64,000 bases of DNA, from assembly GCF_031755915.1 (NCBI RefSeq), contig NC_083379.1:11889501-11953500 (forward strand), read 5' to 3'. Below, in pieces: positions 39,700 through 51,742 of the stretch. Origin of the DNA: Ziziphus jujuba (taxonomy: Eukaryota > Streptophyta > Magnoliopsida > Rosales > Rhamnaceae). A program made the position numbers and the translations under genes. The notes beneath the pieces were generated by a model that ran no database searches, had not been told where the DNA came from, and saw only the letters and a list, made by a program, of their open reading frames with translations. Position 1 is the first letter of the stretch, and every line of letters begins with the position of its first letter.

Positions 39700-42291
39700 A
39701 AGAAAAATCCAAAATTTATAGTTTTTCTTTGCAATGTTTTAAGATATGTGGTTTATTTTCATTTTGATTGGGCCTTAATTTTCAGCGCCTAAAAGATTAA
39801 TTCGGGGGGGGGGGGGGGGGGGAAATCTCTAAAATATCTTCTAAAGCTCCTAAATACTTTTTTATTTTGTATCTCAATAGAGAAACTTAAGTGTTAAATT
39901 TCTCTCAAATACCGTTCTAGCCAAGTTGAAAATACATACTAATTTTTAATGAACTTTTTTTTTTCTAACTTTCTAATAATTGTTGGATAAATTTTGTATA
40001 TTGTTTGATGTGTCTTCAAATAAAAGTTCTCTTAGCGAAGCATCCGTTTGGCAGCCTTTTTTTATTTTTTTTAAAGCTTTATTTAGTGGTTAAAAACTTT
40101 TGTCTCGAAACCAAATACTACTTAGTATTTGGCAACGATTAACAATATTTGCTGACAAAAAATAAAAAATAATTTTGTGTTTTCCTTACTTAAAAAAAAA
40201 ATAAAAATCAATATTCTCAGCGTATATGCCAAACGCGATTAATGACATTATTTTATTCCAATTTTATTCTTACTATTTTTATAAAATACAAAATGCATCC
40301 AAATTCATTTTCTCCTTTTCTGCCCAAAACGTTCGGTCGAGTCATTATCCTCCATAACTCAAAAGAGTGTCAGGTAATTGTCTTTTTCTATTTTTATTTT
40401 TATTTTCATTAATGCTATTATTATTTTTTTGGTGGGTTTTTCATCATAGATAGGAAGGAGAGGTTTGAGAGAAATACTATACATGGACATCTATAGGATC
40501 CAAGCTTTCATTCTGATCAATGATACGCGCCGACTCAATAAATAAATTGTTATATTAATGTTAATTTTTGTAGATAATGCGTTTTCTTTATTATAAAAAA
40601 ATAATGTTGTAGATCGTACATTTTGTAATTATGTTGCCCAATTCTCAATTCAATATTCACAGTATTTTTTTAATCAACAGCCAAACAAACAGTCAACATT
40701 ATTCTCAAAAAAGTTTTCTTTTCAAAAGGATCTACTAAACAATATTTTAAAAGTACTACTCAAAACAACTCTGCTAAATGGACATCATCATCAGTACTTT
40801 AACACAAAAAGACAAAAAAAAAAAACAAAAAAAAAAAACAAAAATGGACTAGTGATCATATCTTTAGATTTGGAGAGATCTCACATTTTAACTTATTGAA
40901 AATAACTTTCTAACCACCAAATCATGGAAAAGTTTTAAAAAAATTATAGACGATCCATTTTTTAAAAACATAATTCTATAATCAAAATATATATATATAT
41001 ATATATATATGAGAAATATTTAATGTTAAAATTAACATCAGAATTTTTTTTTAATTTTTAAATTATATTAAAAATTAAAATTAGATTTATTAATTAGTTG
41101 ATCTTATTTTTTTAATTAAAATTTTAATATGTTAAAGTTCATATTTTATTATTTTTTTAATTTTAATTTTTAATATAATCTAAAAACTATTAAAAAAGCA
41201 CTTTATATCAAAACTATCAAATCATTTTGTTTTGAGCTTAAAACTCTATGTATATATCTTATGAAATAAACTAATAATCTTATATCAAAGATTTATAAAT
41301 TCAAACTTTTAGAATTAAATTTAAAAAATAAACACAGCCTAATAAATTTAGTAATGGTTATTGGTTATAAATTTTTACTTCAATATGTGAGTATATTTTC
41401 ACCTGACAACATATTTCTAATATATCATTATTCTCTCTCTATATGTAATAATATACAACTCTCCTATATTTGGATGTTATTTCCGATTTCCACTCCAGCT
41501 TGAAACTTGTCGATAGAGAAAAACATTGTCGGAAAGTTAATTATTCTCTCTATATGTATATGAAGTTGTTTTTGGTCTCAAGTCATAAAAGAGAGGCAAT
41601 TTGTTATTTTTCTTCCTAGGGGAGAGAAACCAGACAAATTTTCAAAAGCCTAAAAATAAAGTACTTTTTGAGTCCAAAAAAATGAAATTAAAATTTGAAT
41701 TCATTGTTGTCCAATTTCGATGGTTAGGACTAAAATTGAAGTTAGATTTAAAATATTAAATTTTAAATTAAATATTTTTGTATTAATTGGTTTCGATCCA
41801 TGTAGTATAGTGCATTTTTTTAAGACATAATTTCCTTTTGGGATGACTTGATTAAAGTAAATCGAAGATAATTCATCAAAAAAAAAAAAAAACAAAAAAA
41901 ACACCACAAAGAATCTGGTTCATTATGTTTATTGTCATATTCTGTTAGTCCTGGAGTTAGCCACTTGACAACCAAAGTCTTACTATTATGCCATTGTTAA
42001 TAGCCTGTTCAGTTTTTTGTTGTTTACAGGAGCTCATGATGTATTGTGAATTTTTGATTCTTCAAGTTAATTCTGCTATTTCACTTGCATATTTGTGTTT
42101 GTTTGTCTTTTTTTTTTCAAGTCTATCTTCATGATTAGACCAAAATCTACTAGATGGCTGAGAAAGGGAGGCACTAGTAGGGGGAACACATAGTTTGAGC
42201 CTTGAGGATCCATAATTTGTATACCCATAAACCTCTTGGGCCGCTGCTTCAATCAATGAGCGGGTCAAAAAATCCACCCTTTGGAATTCCG

Positions 42292-42324
<33 letters not shown>

Positions 42325-44160
42325 CCTCTTAAAAGATACACACACACACACATTGCGGGACCATGTAGAATATGCTTATGCTTCAATATGGCATTTTATT
42401 CTATTTTTTTTTTTAAATAGTAGTTCAATAATACTAGAGCCTTAGAGATACCAACTAATTTACATAAATGTCATTACATTCCAAACTAAAAAGGAAATCA
42501 TTTAATTGAGAATTTTTTTTTTTAAAGTGATAAACATCATTACATTCTAAATTAAAAAGAGATGATTTTACTAAATAAGATCAAACTAAACATCATTATA
42601 TTCTAAATTAAAAAAAGATGATTTTACTGAATAACAAATTTGATCAAACTTAAGCTCTACATATATATATTTAGTAATTTGAATACAAGTTACTGAATCT
42701 TCACGTAGTAATATCTCAAATATCTTAACCTTGTTTGTTAACTTGCTTTCTTTTTCTTCTTTCTTTTTTTTTTTTTTTTGATATTTTTTTAACCTTGTTA
42801 GTTGAGTTGGTTATTGTTGTATTTTTTTTTTCTTTCTCTTTTTACATAAAAAGTGCGTCAGATAGATAACATGATCTGCCACTGTAGAAAAATTTATTTA
42901 TATGATCGCTATTTAAGAAAATAATTTATATATATATATATATATATATATTTTAAATCATAGAGAAACAACGGCTTTAATAGACATATTACATTCTTCT
43001 GGATAAAAATAGTAGCCATGCATATTATAATAAAATAAACATTTTAAATATCCTTGAGATTATTGCAAAATATATTTATTATCCTTGAGATAGTTGTTTT
43101 TTTGCCTTTTTTTTTTTTTTCTTAAACCTTTAGATAGTTTAATAGCAAAGTCTTACCATCTTCGATAAATTCAAATTTGAAATCCTAATTTAATATTCAT
43201 CACTCTCAATTTAATATCTCTCCCCATCACTGATGGATCGATCCAAGAATTTTTTTTCAAAGGGCACCATTATATGATAGTGTTTGATTTTTATTTTTTT
43301 AATTATTATTATTATTATTATTATTATTTTTTGTAGAATATATGTAGTGTTTGATTGTTTTTTCTTTCTTTCTTTTTTTTTTTTTATTATTATTATTTTT
43401 TTGGTGATACATTGTTCTTCAAATATACAGTTTGGAAAGAGAAACATCTAAACGTCATTTTCTATATTATACTCTAATTAATTAAAAATTTTCAAAAAAT
43501 TACCATAAAATTGAAATTTTCACTAAACTAGGTAGGATTAAAAGATTAAATATTCTTTTTCATTCTTATTCAAAAAATTTTACAGAAAAATATAATTTCA
43601 ACGATTTTGACAAATTTGATTTTCCTTTTACACTAAATTTATTGCAAATTTGTAAGACAAAACAAACATTCATACTCTTTAAAGATGAAAGAAAGTTTGA
43701 TTTTGATAGTGATTAACTAAATAAAGTAAATTAAATATTTTTATGAAAAAAAGCTAAGTGGAAGAAATATGTAATCAAATTCATAAATTCGCAACTCAAT
43801 TTTTGTGTAATTAAAACAAAAATTTAGTACATAAATAAGTAATGTGATCATTATATTTTTGTTTTAATTACATATTTATTTTGTTATTAAATAATTATGA
43901 CGATAAATAATATAGTTAATATAGTGATTAAGTAATAATTATTTTGTTGAAAAATTATATATATTTCTTATATTTACTTCAAAAAATATTTCAATCTTAT
44001 TAAATAGTTACTATTGTAAAAAAACTATATTATAGGTAAGAAAATACTGAAAAAAAAATGAATGAAAGAGTTGTTGAAGAGAGACATAATTAAATTTTGA
44101 AAATAAATTAATAAAAAAACAAAAAATTAAAAGCAAAATAAAATAAAATTTAAAAGAAAA
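39700..44160. repeat. Type Y spacer between copies 3 and 4
   Basis: Collinear with 31358-36500, and somewhat shorter through deletions. It contains a run of about 19 G at 39804-39822, where the paralogues have short A runs, and the second copy of the unidentified segment (about 42115-42365). A (TA)n, (ATT)n and poly-T background makes short lysine/phenylalanine/isoleucine-rich ORFs that are not genes. Confidence 0.7.
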
Positions 44161-44374
44161 CAAAAAATTAATTTATATATTTAAAAATTTATTTATTCAT
44201 ATTTAAGTTATATAAATATATCAACTAATTATATTTTAATATATGTTATTTGGTAAATATATGTTAGTTGGTATATATATATTTTTGTAAAAAAAACAAA
44301 AAAAACAAAAAACAAAAAACAAAAAACCTATAAAAATAAAAAGGTCATATTATTTTATTTTAAATATAATAACC

Positions 44375-44660
44375 CTGTAGATATTGGATCCTTTTTACTT
44401 GCAACTGCTGTTCTTTTCACAAGGATATAAATTGTCCACCCTCTTCTTACACGTGATTCAAATGAGAAAGCTCCCGAGGACAATAATTGAAAGCAATATT
44501 TCACACAATTGATTTTATTTATTTCTTTTTTGGGTAAAAGAATTTTTTTAAATTTTTTTATTCTCCCAATTGAATTTACATTTTTGTCACAACATCGCTA
44601 CGTGCTCCATTTGGAGGGACACTACTCACACACTGTCATTTGTTAATAATGAACTACACA
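44375..44660 (+). promoter_or_regulatory. Conserved upstream block of copy 4, with G-box
   Basis: The conserved block with gatataaattgtccacc and CACGTG at 44450-44455 is still present before the pseudogene copy. The promoter-like region therefore outlived the coding sequence. Confidence 0.45.
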
Positions 44661-45766
44661 ATTTTTTTTTTTATTTTTTTCTATTTTTTTGCCTTGTTAC
44701 CAAAATAAGATATTCAAGATGAATAATAATTGTTTAGAAAAAAAAAGAAAAAAGAAAGAAAAATAAGCTAGAAAGCTCATACTTGAAAAAAAAAAAGAAA
44801 AAAAGAAAAAGAAAAAAGAAGGAAGAAGAATGGTAGAGCCTTACAGGACCACACTAGAGAGCTCAAACAAATAAGAATCTGCATTCTTTGTATCCAAAAA
44901 AACAAAGAGAGAGAGAGTGAAGGAGAAAAAAATAAATAAAAAAATGGGATCTGAAATCCCTTGTTGTAAGCTTCCTTTGATTGATTTTTCGAAACCAGGA
45001 CTTAATCCTGGCACACCTGAATGGGACTCGGCTAGAGACCAGGTCAAGCAAGCACTGGCGCAATATGGTTGTTTCGAGGCATTTTTCGACAAAGTTCCTC
45101 CGGAAACTCGAAAAGCCATACTTGATGCAACGGAGGAGCTTTACGACCTCCCTTCGGAGATCAAACGCAAAAACATTTATGAGACACCTTTTCCTGGTTA
45201 CTTCGGGAACCATATTTTAACTCCACTCTTTGAGAGCATGGCCATTTTGGATGCTGTTAAGCTTTCCGACATTGAAAGCTTTATCAACGTCTACTACCCT
45301 GAAGGAAACTCCAGCTTATGGCTTTGCTCTCTTTACTATGCCTCTCTTGCTTTTTGCTTTTTGTCTTTTATTTTTCCTAGCGCTTCAAAAATGTTGCCTT
45401 TACTGTCTTTAGTTAGAAACACTAGCTTTTTAACTCTCTCTTAAACATTGTTGGGAAAATTCCATTCACACATATTCAATGTTGCTATTGTTTTTCATTT
45501 AAATCTTATATTTTGAAAAATCTATCATTTATCTCCTTTTAATTTTTTAAAATTATTACAAACACTAATCTATCAAATTTTTCTTAATTTTTACAAATTA
45601 ATTAATTTTAACAGTTCAATATCAAAATATTATTTTCACAATATTATTTAATCATAAAATATAAATTTTTATTTGTTGTTTTGGTCTTAAAAATGTTAAG
45701 ATTAACTGATAAAAATGCTAAAAATTGTTAAATTAATCTATTTAATTTATTTTATATTTTTAAGTA

Positions 45767-45802
<36 letters not shown>

Positions 45803-46550
45803 TGATGGTGGTGATGATTTAAAAAAAAAAAAAAAAAAAAAATATTCACAGCCAAAAGTTGCACCGCTATGCAGTACAAGCGTCGGAATTGGATAAGATG
45901 GTGAGAAGGAAGGTGTTGGAGAGCCTGGGAGTAGAGAAATACTTCGATCAACAGACGGAAACAACAAAGTGCCTTCTTAGAGTGATGAAATTCAAAGGGC
46001 CTCACACCAAAGACAATATGAAGCTTGGGCTTGTACCTCACACTGACAAGGAATTTATCACCATTTTGTATCATAATCATGTTAGTGGTCTAGAGGTCCA
46101 AATCAAAGATGGCACATGGACTTGCGTCGAACATAACTTGCCCGATCCTTTCATCGTCATGTTTGGTGATTCTTTCTGTGTGCGTTTCTCTTCGCCTCTT
46201 GAAATTTTTCTTTACTTTAAAATTTTCGCCTTTCATTTCAAACTCATTAATTATCTATCACTTTTTCCCTTTTTTATTTTTATTTTTTTTATTCTTTTGG
46301 TTTTTTTCCCCATCGATGTTGACCAATAATAGAATCGTATCTTACCTTAAAAATGGCTAATTAGATTTATTTTTATTCTTTCCTCTTTGCTCACTATTAA
46401 AATCGCGTTGAAAAATGATGCAATAAATGCGTCGCACAAAATAAATAACGACGTATCGTACGGTGTCGTCTAAGGTTCTGTCGCTAAATCTATAAGACAA
46501 CAAGCGAGAGAGTCGCCTATCTTTGAGTTTTTAGCGATGTATATTTACTT

Positions 46551-46845
46551 TTAGCGACACATTAATAGAGTCGCCTATTTAGGGACGTATTAATAGAGTT
46601 GACTATTTAGCGACGCACTAGTAGAGTCGCCTATTTAGCGACGCATTAATAGAGTTGACTATTTAGCGACGCATTAGTAGAGTCACCTATTTAGCGACGT
46701 ATTAATAAAGTGACTATTTAGCGACGCATTAATAGAGTCGCCTATTTAGCGACGCATTAATAGAGTTGACTATTTAGCGATGCATTAGTAGAATCGCCTA
46801 TTTAGCGACACATTAATAGAGTCGCCTATTTAACGACGCATCGAC
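46551..46845. repeat. 28-bp subterminal tandem repeat array
   Basis: About ten units of 28 bp follow tatttagcgacgcattaata plus gagtcgcc. Units ending gagtcgcc and gagttgac occur in partial alternation, so the higher-order period may be 56 bp. Degenerate half-units continue on both sides. Such arrays bind transposase in CACTA elements; that role is inferred here. Confidence 0.85.
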
Positions 46846-47319
46846 ACTTTTAGCGACGCATTATTTGTTAATGTGTCGCCCCTTTTTTTTTTTAATTTTT
46901 TTAAATTTTGTGAAAAGTGATTAAAATAGTAAAAATATAAAAATAATTAAAATATAAAAAAACGAAAACTAGCTTCATCCAAAATAAATAGAATACAAAA
47001 ATTTTAAATAAATATTTTGTCATAACAAATTAATTATCAAATAAATTAAATATCATCTCATTCACATATTTTTACATAATTTGTAAGCTATTGTATTTTT
47101 CATAACAAATTTAATATTAATTAAACTTTCATGAATGCATATTCATTGAGATGGAAGTTGACATCCTCTTGTTGACGATATTACATCCTCATACTGCATA
47201 TGAAAACATTAAAAAAGTTATTAACACTTATGCAAAATAAATAAAATATTAATCATTATTAAATTTGTAATTTAGTAAATGAAAATTTAAAGAATATTAC
47301 CATTGTTCTTAAGATTTGA

Positions 47320-47550
47320 CGAAGCACATTTCTCCCCTCACAGTCATTACAAACATAGTCACTCTCACATTCATCCTCATTATCATTTTCATCGATACTT
47401 AGCAACTATATGACAAATGGATTGTGAGCCATCTTTGTATCTCCAAGAATATCTTCTTCAACAAAAGTACGATGTTGTGGTGAAGTTAAAACAATAGACC
47501 ATCTTGATTCAAGTTGATCTTCAACATAAAATACTTGTTGAACTTAGCAA
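47320..47550 (-). pseudogene. CACTA-associated DUF4216-like fragment
   Basis: The minus strand gives VQQVFYVEDQLESRWSIVL, then TSPQHRTFVEED, a stop after AHNPFVI, and an acidic tail with CESDYVCNDCEG. The QVFYVEDPLDSRWSVVL-like block is typical of the C-terminal side of DUF4216 proteins encoded by plant CACTA elements. The fragment is short and carries an internal stop. The rest of the transposase (TNP2 domain) is not seen; about 47560-48850 has only AT-rich DNA and scattered gcgatgca motifs. Confidence 0.65.
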
Positions 47551-48904
47551 AATAATGTCAAGCAATATTACAAACATAATTTCTACAAAAGCAAGATTAA
47601 TAAAACCTAATGAACCTAAGCTGCAGTTAAAATGAAAAAAAAAAAAAAAAACAACCCACCTCATGTTAAGAAAAAAGAAACTCACCTAAATGATGGAGAC
47701 AAAGAAAGAAGAAAACCAAAAAATCACGAGGGTGACACAGAGAAATCCAGCTTCTTGGCCGACGACAACGTAGGCAAATGAAAAATGAAACCTGAAATAT
47801 CTCACTCTTCAAGTCTCTCTTAGATTGCTTCCAAATCTAATATCGATTAGGTAGTGTACTTGATATAATTTTAAAAAAGAAAAAATGGATTCAAATGAGC
47901 GCGTAAAAATTTTAAAACGCACCAAAAATTTTCAAAAAATGGCAAGAACGCGCCTTTTCTCCTAATTGCATTTTTTTTTCTTTGATTAATTTTTTTATTT
48001 TTCAACTACAAATAAAAACTGAAAATATTTTTTAAAAATACGAAGCAAAATATCGACGATTGCTGTTTATTTTTCTGTTTTTCAAGTATACCTTTATTCT
48101 TTATAAAATTTGCATGTCTTTCAAAATTTTTGTTTTTGTTAATTGAGAGAATAGGCGACGTATTCTCTTTAAGAAGGATCGCCTGTTCTTGAATTTTGGG
48201 ATCAAGCGATGTATTATGGTCGAAAAGCGTGGCCTGTTTGATTTTTTTTTTATATTTTCTTTATAATCTTTAAATAATTTTTTAATTGTTCATTTACAAA
48301 TATATTCATGTAGCAATCCAATTAACACAAATTCCATTGATCTAAAAATAGAAAATAGTTTTGTCAATACTCTTCTCAGTTATACATATATGTGTATAGA
48401 CGAGACACAAAATATCTCAAGACCTAATTTGAGATAGGGTACCGAATATATAATTCTAATTCAACAAGCATTTATTGACCAATTTATCTAGATAAGTATG
48501 TTAAATGAGCTTAACTTTCATGTGTTTGTGGTCATTGATAGTTTACTTGTTTTTAAAAATTGAAAGTCTATTAAATTGCTTTTTTTTTAAAAAAAAAATT
48601 TAATTGAAGGAACAGGCGATGCAATTCCATTAAAACACGTCGCCTATTCCATTTTCTTTTTTTAATCTTTAATTAGTTTTACTGATTGGTCATCTACAAA
48701 TTTTAAAAAATATATATATATATTTGCAAAACTAAAAAATCACTAAAAATAACTTTCAAATTGAAAAAAAAGTTAAAAATTGGTTGGGTGAAATGGCAAC
48801 GCAGTTGTTTACAAATGCATCGCCTTTTAGTCTATTAAGCGACTCTTTCTTAAAAGACTGCATCGCCTAAAACAATACTAACTAGTTCTTATTGTATTAT
48901 TACA

Positions 48905-49905
48905 TCCAAGTGATTTGGCCCTGGTGGTGTGGTGATTTCTTGAGAGTATAGGAGGTCCTAGGTTCAGTTCATGTTATGACCTTATTTTGATTTTTTTTTA
49001 AATGTTTAAACAAAAAAATTGAAAAAAAAAAAAAAGAGGACACATTTGTCGCAGAATTCATTGCATGTTCATCTATTTGGCGACACATTGTTAAAATAAT
49101 GCGTCGCCTAACACTATATTAGCTAGTTTTGTTGTATCTGTACATACAAGTCATTTGGCCTGGTGGTGTGGTGATTTCTTGATAGTATAGGAGTTCTTGG
49201 GTTCAATTTTTGTTATGGCTCTATTTTGATTTTATTTTTTTTTAAATGTTTAAACAAAAAAATTGAAAAAAAAAAAAGAACAGGCGACGCATTTGTTGAA
49301 AAATGCATCGCCTGTTCATGTATTTGTTGACGCATTGTTTAAATAATGCATCGCCTAACACTATATTAACCAATTTTTGCTGTATTAGTGCATATAAGTC
49401 ATTTGGCCTGGTGCTGTGGTGATTTTTTGAGAGTGTAGGAGGTCCTGGGTTCAATTCTGTTTTAAATGTTTAAACAAAAAAATCGAGAAAAAAAAGAACA
49501 GGAGACGCATTTGTTGAAAAATGCGTCGCCTGTTCATGTATTTGGCGACGGATTGTTTAAATAATGCGTCGCCTAACACTATATTAACCAATTTTTGCTG
49601 TATCAATACATATAAGTCATTTGGCTTGGTGGTGCGGTGATTTCTTGAGAGTGTAGGAGGTCCTGGATTCAATTCTTGTTATGGTCCTATTTTGATTTTA
49701 TTTATTTTTAAATGTTCAAACAAAAAAATTGAAAAAAAAAAAAGAGAGAGAACAGGCGACGCATTACACGTGTAATGCGTCGCCTGGTCATGTATTTGGC
49801 GATGCATTGTTTAAATAATGTATTGCCTAACACTATATCAAACAATTTTTGCTGTATCAATACATATAGGTCATTTGGCCTGGTGGTGTGATGGTTTTTT
49901 GAGAG
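48905..49905. repeat. About 220-250 bp tandem repeats with tRNA-like heads
   Basis: Four full units and one truncated unit start near 48912, 49152, 49399, 49618 and 49872. Each has atttggcctggtggtg, then gagagtataggaggtcctgg followed by gttcaattc, a T-rich and A-rich tract, and an inverted pair of gcgacgcat/atgcgtcgc. The first two motifs resemble the A box and B box of a tRNA or SINE promoter at a suitable spacing. The unit is not a functional tRNA gene: no cloverleaf is apparent. Confidence 0.75.
49755..49784. repeat. Perfect 30-bp palindrome centred on CACGTG
   Basis: The left arm GGCGACGCATTACAC is followed directly by its exact reverse complement. The centre (49767-49772) is CACGTG. Neighbouring repeat units have the same palindrome with a short loop (tttgttgaaaaa). 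Confidence 0.95.
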
Positions 49906-50077
49906 TGTAGGAGATTTGGATCTAATATCACTACTGTTTTCTTGTTAATCTTCTCAAATTAATGATGCATCTTCACCTTTAAATTTGATGCATGATGGGG
50001 ACTAGACTAACGAAAAGACAACAATTGGTAGAACAAACATGAAAGAATTTTTGAAGTTTGGAACACAAAGTGACCAA

Positions 50078-50108
<31 letters not shown>

Positions 50109-50593
50109 GATTTATGATAGTAGTAAATACTAACCTAGTCAAAAAGTGCAATAATAGTAAATTGATTTTGGGGAATGCAGGCTTGGACAAACGGTCGATA
50201 ACATTCACCGCTCCATCAAGTGATGATGACCGGAGATGAGACGAGGCACACAGTGGGAATGTCCTCCATCCCAAAGGGAGGTTACACGATAAAAGCCCCA
50301 GATGAGTTAGTAGATGAAGAGCACCCTTTGCTGTTTAGACCCTTTCACTTTGAAGAGTTTCGAAAATTCTACGCTACAGAGGCTTGTAATTCTGCTTATT
50401 CTCCTCTCTCGCCTTATTGTGGTCTCTGAAGAACCCTTTGCTGTATGCATACATTCCTATGCCTTTGACTGGTAATATGTAGTGATTTTAAGTTTCTATG
50501 TACTTTCCCCTGCTAGTTGGGCGTGCTTTGTGCCCAAAAACTCTACTACCTACTAAGAATAAAATTGTTGAACTCTACTTCAAAAATAATATA

Positions 50594-51588
50594 GGGTGCT
50601 TCTTCTTACACGACTAAAATTTCTACGTTTATAAGTAAAATTACAAAAGCATCCTCATTTTTTCAATTTTCTTTTCGAAGTTTATGATTTGTTTTTTCCT
50701 TAGGGTTTGGTCTCTTCACCAAAGACTTACAGGGACTGCCAGCGGCTTGCCTTAAACACTAGCACCCTACAATGAAGGTTGGTTGTAAAATCTGACAATC
50801 TACATTGAGTTTTCTGCCACCAGCTCTAGCTAAATATATATTTTTCATAATTTTTTTTAAAAAAAAGTGGATTCACCTCTTTTAGATTTATTGGCCTTTG
50901 TTCATGGAGGAATTTTGTGCTCACCCTTCTCTTTCATAGCAAGGATGATGGTGATACTCTGGTTGTTGGTGGCTGCGGGATTACGTATGGGAAGATATTG
51001 AACCCCATTGAAAAATTAAAGAAAAGTTTAAAAAAGAATAAAAATACAAAAAATTGCCATGTGTGGTTGCCACGAATCCTTTGTTTGTAGGCAATCTCGG
51101 TTTTTTTTTTTTAATGGTGGTGGCTACTCATATGGAAACCTTGAAGTGATTTTGGCTTGCGTTGAAGATGAAACAAACAAATAAAAAAAAAAAAAAAAAA
51201 CATTAGAAGAAAAAATGGAAAAAAAGAAAGGGGGCTTTTGGTCATTTTATGTAAAATGCAGTACAAGGAGATCTTTTTTTTTCTTTTTTTTTTTTTTTTT
51301 ATGGGTGAATAAAAAAAATGGACTTCTTGGCGGGTATCATAGGCCTAGGAGATTGGAACTGTAGACTATTAGAAACTATGATTTTAAATCTGAATAAGAG
51401 TTCATGGACTACTATCCAGTTTAGCACTGCACAGCTGTCTCAATTTCCTTCCCTACAATGTATGAAAGCACATGGGATCCACACCAACTCCTGCAAATAG
51501 TGTGATGGAAAATTAGTTTCTACTACTAACCTCTATTTCTGAGATGTCAGTACAAGTAGAAGTTTTGATTGTGTAAAAAGAAGCATCC
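50594..51588. mobile_element. Non-autonomous MULE-type element 1
   Basis: 995 bp flanked by the perfect 9-bp duplication AATAATATA (50585-50593 and 51589-51597). The ends are inverted: GGGTGCTTCTTCTTACACGA on the left, and the reverse complement of the right reads GGATGCTTCTTTTTACACAA. In copies 2 and 3 the same place reads aataatatattgtgttta without an insert. A 9-bp duplication is the hallmark of Mutator-like elements. No transposase is encoded. The interior (50640-51540) has poly-A/T tracts and no recognised gene. Confidence 0.88.
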
Positions 51589-51742
51589 AATAATATATTG
51601 TATTTAGTAATAAAAAGAATAAGAGGTTTTTTAAACTTTGCAAATAAATAAAATTAAAATAATATTAATAAATAAAAAAATCTCATTTTGGTCTTTCTAG
51701 AGAAATCCAGAATTTGTAGTTTTTCTTTGTAATGCTTTAACG

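Larger units (their letters stand above)
46392..49905. mobile_element. CACTA-like (En/Spm) element remnant in intron 2 of copy 4
   Basis: The extra DNA starts CACTATTAAAA after ttgct, the point where the copy 2 intron reads gctaatttttt. Both flanks are full of gcgacgcat/atgcgtcgc motifs in direct and inverted order, as in the subterminal regions of plant CACTA elements. The middle carries a DUF4216-type transposase-associated fragment. The right edge falls within a tandem repeat and about 90 bp of intron is missing there, so the element is truncated or rearranged at that end. Copies 1-3 lack it. Confidence 0.75.
44944..50429 (+). pseudogene. AOP1-like dioxygenase pseudogene, copy 4
   Basis: The exons align to copies 1-3 at 44944-45320, 45852-46179 and 50181-50429. 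Three defects are visible. First, codon 242 (Tyr in the other copies) is TAA at 50199-50201, before the third iron ligand. Second, the intron 1 donor is GC (ttatg|gctttg) where the others have GT, and its context is poor for a GC donor. Third, intron 2 is about 4.0 kb because of a CACTA-derived insertion. Exons 1 and 2 are otherwise open and keep HTD. Extra replacements unlike the other copies include NSSL for NPSI, GDSFC for GDSFY, TCVEHN for ISVERN, HSPLH for HSPRH and SPYCGL for HAYCGL. This pattern suggests relaxed selection. A truncated protein lacking the distal His and the 2-oxoglutarate Arg could not be an active oxygenase. Confidence 0.9.

Noticed and set aside
46551..46845. CRISPR-like look of the 28-bp repeat array
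   Set aside because: The units are contiguous with no spacers, the host is a plant, and the motif belongs to a CACTA-type element.
48905..49905. Functional tRNA genes
   Set aside because: Only A- and B-box-like motifs are visible; there is no acceptor stem, anticodon arm or complete cloverleaf.
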